Source: Gammaproteobacteria bacterium (GTDB lineage: Bacteria; Pseudomonadota; Gammaproteobacteria; Nitrosococcales; Methylophagaceae). Taken from it: a DNA stretch of 10,872 nucleotides. The position numbers and the translations under genes were made by a program. The notes under the pieces were generated by a model. The model searched no databases, was not told the origin of the DNA, and was given only the letters and a program-made list of their open reading frames with translations. The stretch spans positions 4,371 to 15,242 of the forward strand of contig NVVP01000012.1 of NCBI GenBank assembly GCA_002402245.1, written 5' to 3'. Positions 5,581-10,872 of the stretch are shown here, piece by piece; the stretch's first letter is position 1, and every line of letters starts with the position of its first letter.

Positions 5581-8048
5581 CTAATGATACTTTAGCCCAT
5601 GTATTAGATGCTAAACCTTTTGAGCTAACTCCGGACGTTAAAGCCCCTATTTTTTATAAAAATGTTTTGGAAGAGCTAAAGCATCATTACGAAAATAATG
5701 ACTTGTACAAAAAATTCTGCATTAAAAAAAATTTTAACCCTTATCAGTTTGTTGGCGAACTCTCAGACCTTCCCTATATACCAGTCCATATATTTAAAGC
5801 CTTGGGTCACAAATTAGCATCCGTTGCAGAGAAAGAAATAAAAATAAAATTGCAATCATCTGCAACCAGCGGTATTCCTAGTACCGTTCTACTTGATAAA
5901 ATTACCGCTCGTCGGCAGGTCAAAGCGATGGCTAGGGTTATGCAAACCATTCTTGGCTCTTCTCGACGTCCTTTTTGTGTTATGGATCTTGACCCTACTG
6001 GGAGCAATGCGGCAAACTTAGGCGCTAGAAGCGCTGCCATAAAAGGTTATCTAAATTTCTCGTCAACAGCCCGTTACTTTATTGATTTAGAATCTGTCAA
6101 CGCGCCACTAAAGTTTTTAAAAGAAAAGTTTGTCGCATATTTAAATCAAGTGAAAGAGGGTGATCCCTTGATTATCTTCGGTTTTACTTTTGTTTTATAC
6201 CATACTGTTTTTCGTCAACTAAAAGAAGAAGGAATTACTTTCTCCTTACCTAAAGATACAAAAGTCATTCATATAGGTGGCTGGAAAAAACTTGAATCTG
6301 AAAAGGTAAGTAAATACCAATTTAATAATGATATTGCTAGTGTGTTAGGTATTGGCGCCAGAAATATTATTGATGTTTATGGCTTCACTGAACAAATGGG
6401 CTTGAATTACCCTGACTGTCCATATGGCTGGAAGCATATACATGCTTACGCTGACGTCATCATAAGAAATGAACAAGATTTGTCACTATGTAATGATGGT
6501 GAGCAAGGGTTGTTAGAGTTTATCAGTCCTTTACCGCATTCATACCCTGGAAACGTTGTATTAACTGATGATCTAGGTGTGTTAGAAAGTGGATCTTGTG
6601 AATGTGGTCAACAAGGTAAACGCTTTAGAGTGATAGGACGAGCCAAAAAATCTGAAGTGCGCGGTTGTGGTGATATCATGTCCGAGAAAGTCTCGGCTGC
6701 AAAACATATCGGAAAGGAATTGGAGCCAGTTGAACATAATTTAATTGTGCATCACGCACCAGCTCCGCTAAAATCACAAGACGCGCTTGCACAACTAGAT
6801 GAAATTATCGGCGAGCTAAGCTTAAGCAAAAAATGGCTGTGTGAACAACCTACTGAAGCCATTATCGGTTTATTAGATTTAGCAAGGCAAACGTGGAGTA
6901 GTCATCCTAGTTTAGATGCTTATAGAAATAATGGCTTAAATTTTTTAATCTCGTGGTGTGAGCCTGATCGTATCCGTACATTGTTAGACACAGCGTTAAA
7001 TGGTAAGCGTAGTCATCTAGATGGTTTTCAGTTACGTAGCGATATACCTGGAAGTTCATTAAGAGCTCTGCCTCGTGGCATCGTTGTTCATTGGCTTTCA
7101 GGTAATGTACCTTTATTAGGTATGTTTGCCTTACTGCAAAGTATAGTTACTAAAAATGTGAATATACTTAAAGTTTCAGCCGATGAATCACAGGCGTTAC
7201 CTGCGCTTTTAGGCTGCTTTAAGGGATTAGCTTATACCACACCAGGCGGTTACAAAATTTCAGGTGATGACCTGCTAAAAACAATGGCTGTTATTTATTT
7301 TGATCGAAATCAGCATGAAATAGCCAACAAATTTTCTAGCAGTGCTGATGTCAGGATCGCATGGGGAGGGCGAGAAGCAGTAGAATCTGTGAGTCTATTG
7401 CCAAAAAAATATACTTGCCAAGATATACTATTCGGACCAAAATTGTCAATGATGGTTGTGGGTAATGACGCCTTAGATTCAGACAAAGCAATCAGAAAAT
7501 TAATAAGACGCGCGGCAACAGATGCTAGTGTTTTTGATCAATTTGCTTGTGCTTCACCCCATACTATCTTTGTAGAAAAAGGCGGTGAAATAAGCCCGCT
7601 GGAGTTCGCAAAACGATTATCTTTAGCGATGGATAAGGCATTAGTTCGTTTACCAACCAGCATACCAGATACTGGTCAAGCAAATAAAATACGTTCTAAA
7701 ATTGCTGAATACGATTTTATCGGTGAAGTTTGGTCTGATAACTTGTTGCGCTGGACCGTATTGTTTGAAGAAGATACGCAATTGGTTGCACCAACATATT
7801 TTAGGGTTATTACGGTTAAGGCTGTAGATAATATTTTTGATGTTATCCCTCAGGTACATGAAGACATACAAACTGTTGGCTTAGCTATGCGTGGCGACAA
7901 ACGATTAAAATTCGCTAATGCTATTACCATGCAGGGTGCTATGCGTTGTCCGGATATTGGCCATATGACTCATTTTGATTCTCCTTGGGATGGCTTATAT
8001 GCTATTGACCGCATGATTAGATGGGTCTCCCTCGGAGGCCCCCTATAA
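5568..8048 (+). CDS. rfbN: LuxE-LuxC fusion: acyl-protein synthetase / acyl-CoA reductase, RfbN-like
   Basis: 826 residues, cytosolic. Residues about 1-375 are a LuxE-type acyl-protein synthetase: SSATSGIPSTVLLD (97-110) is the adenylation loop, YGFTEQMGLNYPDC (from 271) the A5-like motif, and Cys367 in SEVRGCGD corresponds to the acyl-accepting Cys of LuxE. After a linker of about 40 residues, residues about 415-826 are LuxC: PRGIVVHWLSGNVPLLGMF (from about 500) is the nucleotide-binding region, and Cys661 in FDQFACASPH is the thioester nucleophile. Both active-site Cys are present. The fusion should pick up an acyl group, pass it internally and reduce it with NADPH to the aldehyde. Length and domain order agree with V. 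cholerae O1 RfbN. ATG with AGAGG ten bases upstream; the start overlaps the alcohol dehydrogenase gene. Confidence 0.93.
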   Translation: MSDITNDTLAHVLDAKPFELTPDVKAPIFYKNVLEELKHHYENNDLYKKFCIKKNFNPYQFVGELSDLPYIPVHIFKALGHKLASVAEKEIKIKLQSSATSGIPSTVLLDKITARRQVKAMARVMQTILGSSRRPFCVMDLDPTGSNAANLGARSAAIKGYLNFSSTARYFIDLESVNAPLKFLKEKFVAYLNQVKEGDPLIIFGFTFVLYHTVFRQLKEEGITFSLPKDTKVIHIGGWKKLESEKVSKYQFNNDIASVLGIGARNIIDVYGFTEQMGLNYPDCPYGWKHIHAYADVIIRNEQDLSLCNDGEQGLLEFISPLPHSYPGNVVLTDDLGVLESGSCECGQQGKRFRVIGRAKKSEVRGCGDIMSEKVSAAKHIGKELEPVEHNLIVHHAPAPLKSQDALAQLDEIIGELSLSKKWLCEQPTEAIIGLLDLARQTWSSHPSLDAYRNNGLNFLISWCEPDRIRTLLDTALNGKRSHLDGFQLRSDIPGSSLRALPRGIVVHWLSGNVPLLGMFALLQSIVTKNVNILKVSADESQALPALLGCFKGLAYTTPGGYKISGDDLLKTMAVIYFDRNQHEIANKFSSSADVRIAWGGREAVESVSLLPKKYTCQDILFGPKLSMMVVGNDALDSDKAIRKLIRRAATDASVFDQFACASPHTIFVEKGGEISPLEFAKRLSLAMDKALVRLPTSIPDTGQANKIRSKIAEYDFIGEVWSDNLLRWTVLFEEDTQLVAPTYFRVITVKAVDNIFDVIPQVHEDIQTVGLAMRGDKRLKFANAITMQGAMRCPDIGHMTHFDSPWDGLYAIDRMIRWVSLGGPL

Positions 8049-8215
8049 TTTATTCAAAAAAGCTTAAAAAGCTGTGATTTTTAGTTGATTGATTCTTAAA
8101 TTTATTCTTTGGGATATAGCTCACATTAAATTGACCATAGTTTTTATATCTTAGAATAAATTATCGTATAAAATGGATGAGGTCGCTCATCTGATTTACC
8201 TAGCGGAATATATAC
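8049..8215. other. Gene-free gap after the cassette
   Basis: 167 AT-rich bases with no credible frame on either strand between the end of the LuxE-LuxC gene and the IS3-type end. A weak AAGCTT/AAAAAGCT repeat follows the stop codon but has no good U-tract. A perfect six-base-pair hairpin lies at 8176-8191 (GATGAG, loop GTCG, CTCATC), extendable by two G-T pairs, also without a following T run, so it is not a convincing terminator. No other structure was seen. Confidence 0.5.
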
Positions 8216-8561
8216 TGTAGTGGTCCACTAATTCCAGACACTAGAAAATAGTTTTTCTTCAGCAATTGCTGGAGGTAAATCCAAATTAAAAGTATTGGAT
8301 ATTTGGTAATTATAATAGCCCATCAAATAACGTCCAATATCTAATTTAGTCTGTTTAAAACTCATATATCCCATTGAGGGGGGCACCGATTCTGTTTTCA
8401 AACTTCTAAAAATACGTTCCATTAGTGCGTTATCCCAGCAGTTACCTCGTCGACTCATACTTTAGTTAATTTGATAACGCCAAAGTTGTTGTCTAAACCG
8501 TAGACTGGTATATTGACTACCCTGATCTGAATGAAATAATAGCCCCTCAGGCTTGCCACGC
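8216..8561 (-). mobile_element. IS3-family element, 3' portion with one terminal repeat
   Basis: The left edge, TGTAGTGGTCCACTAATTCC from 8216, has the TG...terminal form of IS3-family ends and stands just beyond the 3' end of orfB. The right edge is an internal break at 8561, where orfB sequence gives way to the duplicated host gene. Only about a third of an intact element remains, and no second end is present at this site. Confidence 0.75.
8228..8561 (-). pseudogene. IS3-family transposase OrfB fragment with an internal stop
   Basis: Minus-strand frame: RGKPEGLLFHSDQGSQYTS, LRFRQQLWRYQIN, stop, SMSRRGNCWDNALMERIFRS, LKTE, then a YMSFKQTKLDIGRYLMGYYN stretch. This is the C-terminal half of the IS3 DDE integrase core: the second Asp is in HSDQGSQYT and the final Glu in the ALMERIFRSLK helix. 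A TAA at 8459-8461 replaces the expected Gln codon (CAA) of the 'QSMSRRG' motif, a single C-to-T change. The N-terminal half, with the first catalytic Asp, is missing. The element cannot transpose on its own. Confidence 0.88.
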
Positions 8562-8658
8562 TGTTGATGATTTATCTTGAGAAGTGACTGTATTTTGAGT
8601 TTCACTTCCTTCTAAACCTTGTGTTGTCCAACCTTCAACTTGTCTTTCAGAATTCAAA
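8562..8658 (-). pseudogene. Truncated duplicate of the 82-residue small gene
   Basis: Holds about codons 19-50 of the gene complete at 530-778, with one substitution in 97 bases. Both the start and the 3' third are missing: the 3' part is replaced by IS3 orfB and the 5' part is removed by a small deletion. It marks the ancestral position of that gene directly downstream of the ion channel. Confidence 0.85.
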
Positions 8659-8863
8659 AGTTTTATACTAAACGTTAAAAACATCAGATCTGCTATCTTA
8701 CTCCACATTACTTAGACTTTATGTTAAAAACTATTTGGTAATTACTTGTTATTAATATAGTTATTATTTTAATTAGTCTTTATTAACCTTAAGATCACGC
8801 TGTTCTAGTAATAATAGTTCAATTCGTTCTAATTTAGTTTCTAACTGTTGAGTATGTTCTTTT
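8562..8863. repeat. Right copy of the host-derived direct repeat flanking the insertion
   Basis: Second copy of the sequence at 629-984. Compared with the left copy it has lost about 75 bases after GAATTCA (near 8656), between two AATTCA repeats, which removes the start codon and ribosome site of the small gene. It retains the 16 bases with the stop codon of the channel gene. Its left edge is the junction with IS3 orfB; on the right it continues seamlessly into the intact channel gene, which shows this side carries the functional channel locus. Confidence 0.9.
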
Positions 8864-9612
8864 ATCCAATGAACCTCTTCAGCTTCCTGATTATCATCAT
8901 CCTTATAATATTCATCATGTTCGCGTTGCATTACATCTAATATAACGCCAATCATCATATTCAAAAATATAAATGCCGTTAAGAAAATAAACGTTAAATA
9001 AAATATCCAACTAAGAGGATACTCCGTCATAGTTTCATACATGACATCCGTCCAATCTTCAAATGTCGCCACCCTAAATAAAGTCAACATAGAAATAGAA
9101 ATATTCCCCCATAAAATAGGATTAATATCTTCAAACATGAAACTACCAATAGCGGCATAAATATAAAAAATAATGAACATCAATAATACGATATAGCCCA
9201 TTCTAGGAATAGCTTTTAATAATGCACTAATTAATATACGTAATTCAGGAATAGCCGAGATCAAACGTAACACCCTGAATATACGTAATAATCGAGCTAA
9301 TAACGCACTATCACTACCTTCAATGGGTAATAGGCTAACGGTAACAATAATTAAATCAAATACATTCCAGCCTTTTTTAAAAAAATCAAAAAACCGTGGT
9401 TCAGCAACTAATCTAATCACCACTTCTACTAAAAAAAACACGGTGATAAACATATCCAACCAAACAACAATTTCACCCATGGTTGAATTAATATCGTAGG
9501 TTTTAGCACCGGTAATTAATGCTGAAAAAACAATAATACTAATTACTGTAAATTCAAATATTTTATTCTGATGTAGTTTAAATAATTTTTGTTTTAACGG
9601 GTTAAAAATCAT
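8773..9612 (-). CDS. Voltage-gated cation channel, six-TM NaChBac-type
   Basis: 279-residue inner-membrane ion transporter. Segments: S1 about 20-36, S2 about 48-68, S3 about 84-97, S4 about 104-120 with Arg107, 110, 113 and 116 at every third position (LLRIFRVLRL), S5 about 138-158, pore helix about 170-182, S6 about 202-226. The selectivity filter is T183-F-E-D-W-T-D189, more acidic than the TLESW of bacterial sodium channels. Acidic residues 231-245 and a heptad coiled coil (HTQQLETKLERIELLLLEQ, about 250-268) should assemble the tetramer, as in NaChBac. The product would pass Na+ or Ca2+ on depolarisation. ATG at 9610-9612 follows a weak GAGTG. It is divergent from the TIGR02647-type gene with 114 bases between. 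Its 3' tail is duplicated at 909-984. Confidence 0.9.
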   Translation of the reverse strand: MIFNPLKQKLFKLHQNKIFEFTVISIIVFSALITGAKTYDINSTMGEIVVWLDMFITVFFLVEVVIRLVAEPRFFDFFKKGWNVFDLIIVTVSLLPIEGSDSALLARLLRIFRVLRLISAIPELRILISALLKAIPRMGYIVLLMFIIFYIYAAIGSFMFEDINPILWGNISISMLTLFRVATFEDWTDVMYETMTEYPLSWIFYLTFIFLTAFIFLNMMIGVILDVMQREHDEYYKDDDNQEAEEVHWIKEHTQQLETKLERIELLLLEQRDLKVNKD

Positions 9613-9726
9613 AGTGATAACACTCTAAAAATTGATTAAAATCATGGTTGATAATGAAAGTACCCAATAAACATTAAAATGGGTGTAGGATATTTACTCT
9701 TCTAATAAAAATAGTGAGATTAAATT
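9613..9726. promoter_or_regulatory. Divergent promoter region, channel gene / TIGR02647-type gene
   Basis: 114 AT-rich bases between two divergent starts, so promoters for both must lie here. It includes the short inverted repeat TGATT-AA-AATCA and an ACCCA...TGGGT pair with a 13-base spacer, both weak. No recognised operator is evident. Confidence 0.4.
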
Positions 9727-9966
9727 ATGCCAATTCAACAAGCGCTTATTGATGAAATTGAATTATTACTTCGTTATAATTTAGACAGTTCTCAAGAAGG
9801 AATAAAAGTTCACCATACCGCTAGAGAAGGGCTTATTTCAGCAACAAAACGTCTGCATGAAAAAGGCTTAGTGAGTCGAGAAGATGGTGGTTATTTAACA
9901 GATTTAGGCATTGAAACTGCTGGTCATACTCAAGCTGCTTTACGAATATTAACCTCTAAAAATTAG
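9727..9966 (+). CDS. TIGR02647 family protein (conserved, function unknown)
   Basis: 79 residues with the features of this gammaproteobacterial family: MPIQQALIDEIELLLRYNL at the N-terminus, a middle region with SQEGIKVHH and a helix containing ATKRLHEKGLVS, then REDGGYLTDLGIETAGHTQ and a closing helix with ALRILTSK. The helix-helix-'DGGYLT' hairpin layout suggests a winged-helix-like fold, but DNA binding is not demonstrated. No signal peptide or membrane segment. ATG preceded by GTGAG at about nine bases. It converges on folA and overlaps it by 11 bases at the stop codons (9956-9966), so an antisense interaction at the 3' ends is possible. Confidence 0.85.
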   Translation: MPIQQALIDEIELLLRYNLDSSQEGIKVHHTAREGLISATKRLHEKGLVSREDGGYLTDLGIETAGHTQAALRILTSKN

Positions 9967-10450
9967 TTCGTTGATAAATGATAAAACTATAGTCGTGATT
10001 ATTTTTTTCATCTGCTAAATGATTTTCACGACTTAGTTGCGTCCATTGTTTTTCATCCCATTCAGGGAACCAGGTATCACCCTCTAACTGTGCATGAACT
10101 AAGGTCAGGTACAGCTTATCTGCTTTCGGGAGAAACTGAGTATAAAGTGATGCTCCTCCCATAATGATAACTTCTTCAACCTCATTACACTGTTGTAATG
10201 CTTGCTCAATTGAATGCACAACCACACAGCCTTCAACCTGATAATCCTTATCGCTTGTCACAATAATATTCGTTCTTCCCGGTAATGCTCTACCGATTGA
10301 TTCATGTGTATTTCTACCCATGATGATAGGTTTTCCCATCGTAGTATGGCGAAAATACTCTAAATCAGCTGATAACTTCCACGGTAAATCATTTTCTTTA
10401 CCAATTAATCCCTGTTCATCTGTTGCCACAATAAGTGCTATTTTCATCAT
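9956..10450 (-). CDS. folA: Dihydrofolate reductase
   Basis: 164 residues, about E. coli FolA length. It reduces 7,8-dihydrofolate to tetrahydrofolate with NADPH in the cytosol and is the trimethoprim target. Seen in the sequence: IALIVATDEQGLIGKENDLP then WKLSADLEYF, with the catalytic acid at Asp29 (E. coli Asp27); KPIIMGRNTHESIGRALPGR (NADPH-binding region); EEVIIMGGASLYTQFLP (the GG motif); and LYLTLVHAQLEGDTWFPEW. The frame opens with two Met codons (ATGATG); the second may be the true start, as E. coli-type enzymes begin with one residue before the first strand. A GAGAAA upstream is a poor ribosome site. Divergent from priA across a DnaA-box-rich region. Confidence 0.96.
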   Translation of the reverse strand: MMKIALIVATDEQGLIGKENDLPWKLSADLEYFRHTTMGKPIIMGRNTHESIGRALPGRTNIIVTSDKDYQVEGCVVVHSIEQALQQCNEVEEVIIMGGASLYTQFLPKADKLYLTLVHAQLEGDTWFPEWDEKQWTQLSRENHLADEKNNHDYSFIIYQRTNF

Positions 10451-10499
10451 TATTTTCTCAAATTTAACATCATCTATTCGCTATTATCTCCTAGATCAT

Positions 10500-10521
10500 A
10501 ACTAAGGTATAACTAAGGTAT
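10500..10521. repeat. Two tandem 11-base repeats upstream of folA
   Basis: AACTAAGGTAT occurs twice head to tail with no spacer, about 50-70 bases upstream of the folA start. Eleven bases is roughly one helical turn, so a tandem operator is conceivable, but a chance slippage duplication is equally possible. Confidence 0.6.
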
Positions 10522-10537
10522 AGATAAATTAATAATC

Positions 10538-10675
10538 TGTGGATAACTTTTCCTGTGGATAAGTAAGCTACTTATCCACAGGATTAATCACATTAATAAT
10601 ATTTTTACCAACAGCTAAAATAGACATTAATTAATTGATTTAATAGTAAAATAAACCACTATCCACTTATCCACA
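10538..10675. promoter_or_regulatory. Cluster of four perfect DnaA boxes between folA and priA
   Basis: The consensus R-box TTATCCACA occurs exactly at 10572-10580 and 10667-10675 on the plus strand and at 10538-10546 and 10554-10562 on the minus strand. A near match (CTATCCACT) lies at 10659-10667. Between the second pair, 10584-10655 is very AT-rich. DnaA binding here is predicted from consensus alone; likely consequences are DnaA-dependent control of priA (replication restart) and/or folA, or local titration of DnaA. Confidence 0.7.
10551..10583. repeat. Perfect 15-base inverted repeat with a three-base centre
   Basis: TCCTGTGGATAAGTA (10551-10565), centre AGC, TACTTATCCACAGGA (10569-10583). 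Both arms contain a perfect DnaA box facing each other, so two DnaA monomers would bind symmetrically. In RNA it would form a strong hairpin, but there is no T run on either side, so it is unlikely to be a terminator. Confidence 0.9.
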
Positions 10676-10725
10676 GAAATAAAACATCAACATCATAATC
10701 CTTTATTTAATATTATATTGTTTAT

Positions 10726-10872
10726 ATGACCACAATTCTTCACATCGCTATCCCTTGTCCGCTTAGATTAAGCTTTAGTTATTTACCTGATAAATCCAAT
10801 ACACATTGGCAAACAGGTTTACGAGTAAAAGTCCCTTTTAGAAATAAAGAGGTCATTGGAATTATTGTTGCC
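10726..10872 (+). CDS. priA: Primosomal protein N' (replication restart helicase PriA), N-terminal part
   Basis: Forty-nine codons before the window ends. MTTILHIAIPCPLRLSFSYL, PDKSNTHWQTGLRVKVPF and RNKEVIGIIVA match the 3'-DNA-end-binding domain at the N-terminus of PriA (E. coli: VAHVALPVPLPRTFDYL... GCRVRVPFG...IGIVV). PriA is a superfamily 2 helicase that recognises stalled or D-loop forks and starts primosome reassembly. No Shine-Dalgarno sequence precedes the ATG (the upstream is TATTATATTGTTTAT), so initiation may be weak or leaderless. It is divergent from folA across 275 bases that carry four DnaA boxes. The helicase domains lie beyond the window. Confidence 0.93.
   Translation, partial: MTTILHIAIPCPLRLSFSYLPDKSNTHWQTGLRVKVPFRNKEVIGIIVA

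Noticed and set aside
5568..8048. A bioluminescence (lux) operon, because of LuxE and LuxC domains
   Set aside because: There are no luciferase genes (luxA, luxB) or luxD, the two domains are fused, and the neighbours (carrier protein, ligase, Fe-alcohol dehydrogenase) fit the rfbKLMN layout instead.
8049..8075. Intrinsic terminator right after the LuxE-LuxC gene
   Set aside because: The AAGCTT/AAGCT repeat gives only a five-base AT-rich stem with a three-base loop, too weak to call.
10551..10583. Intrinsic terminator from the perfect palindrome
   Set aside because: No T run follows either arm, and it lies between two divergent starts, where a terminator would block both leaders.
10538..10675. 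Chromosomal replication origin oriC
   Set aside because: Only four boxes and no typical origin neighbours (mnmG, mioC, dnaA, rpmH) in view; a regulatory cluster is the more modest reading.
1..10872. tRNA, rRNA, CRISPR array or prophage genes
   Set aside because: No cloverleaf-like segment, regularly spaced repeats, or phage structural or integrase motif was seen on either strand.

Overview
The window looks like chromosomal DNA of an AT-rich gammaproteobacterium, possibly marine; the genus cannot be told from sequence alone. Flanking housekeeping genes give this away: the 3' end of tatC at the left, and folA (dihydrofolate reductase), a TIGR02647-type small protein and the 5' end of priA at the right. 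Between them lies a roughly 7.6 kb insertion bounded by insertion-sequence debris and by a direct repeat of host sequence.

Left flank (1-984): end of tatC, then two small leftward genes (a pentapeptide-repeat protein and a Ser/Thr/Asn-rich protein of unknown function), then a broken copy of the 3' tail of the ion-channel gene. Insertion (985-8561): an IS3-family orfA fragment, an IS110-type transposase fragment, an unexplained leftward open frame, a hexapeptide acyltransferase, a degenerate IS1595-type element with both ends, and then a tight four-gene operon: acyl carrier protein, AMP-forming acid:ACP ligase, iron-type alcohol dehydrogenase and an 826-residue LuxE-LuxC fusion. An IS3-family orfB fragment closes it. 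Right flank (8562-10872): a truncated second copy of the small Ser/Thr/Asn-rich gene, the complete leftward voltage-gated ion-channel gene, the TIGR02647-type gene, folA, a DnaA-box-rich divergent intergenic region, and priA.

The cargo matches, gene type for gene type, the rfbK-L-M-N(-O) block of Vibrio cholerae O1, proposed to make the 3-deoxy-L-glycero-tetronate that acylates perosamine in the O antigen. A logical route is: the ligase activates a hydroxy-dicarboxylate such as malate and loads it onto the carrier protein; the LuxE/LuxC fusion takes the acyl group and reduces it to the aldehyde; the alcohol dehydrogenase reduces it to the alcohol; the product is reactivated and the hexapeptide enzyme may transfer it to an amino sugar. 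Here the block stands without glycosyltransferases or sugar-nucleotide genes in view, and the acyltransferase gene is upstream of the block rather than downstream, joined to it through the IS1595 remnant.

The most striking structural signal is that the host interval (629-984, again 8562-8863) occurs on both sides of the insertion, while the two IS3 fragments are arranged inside-out (internal breakpoints face the chromosome, outer ends face the cargo). This is what one would expect if a circle carrying the cassette, with host DNA lodged inside an IS3 copy, had integrated by a single homologous crossover.
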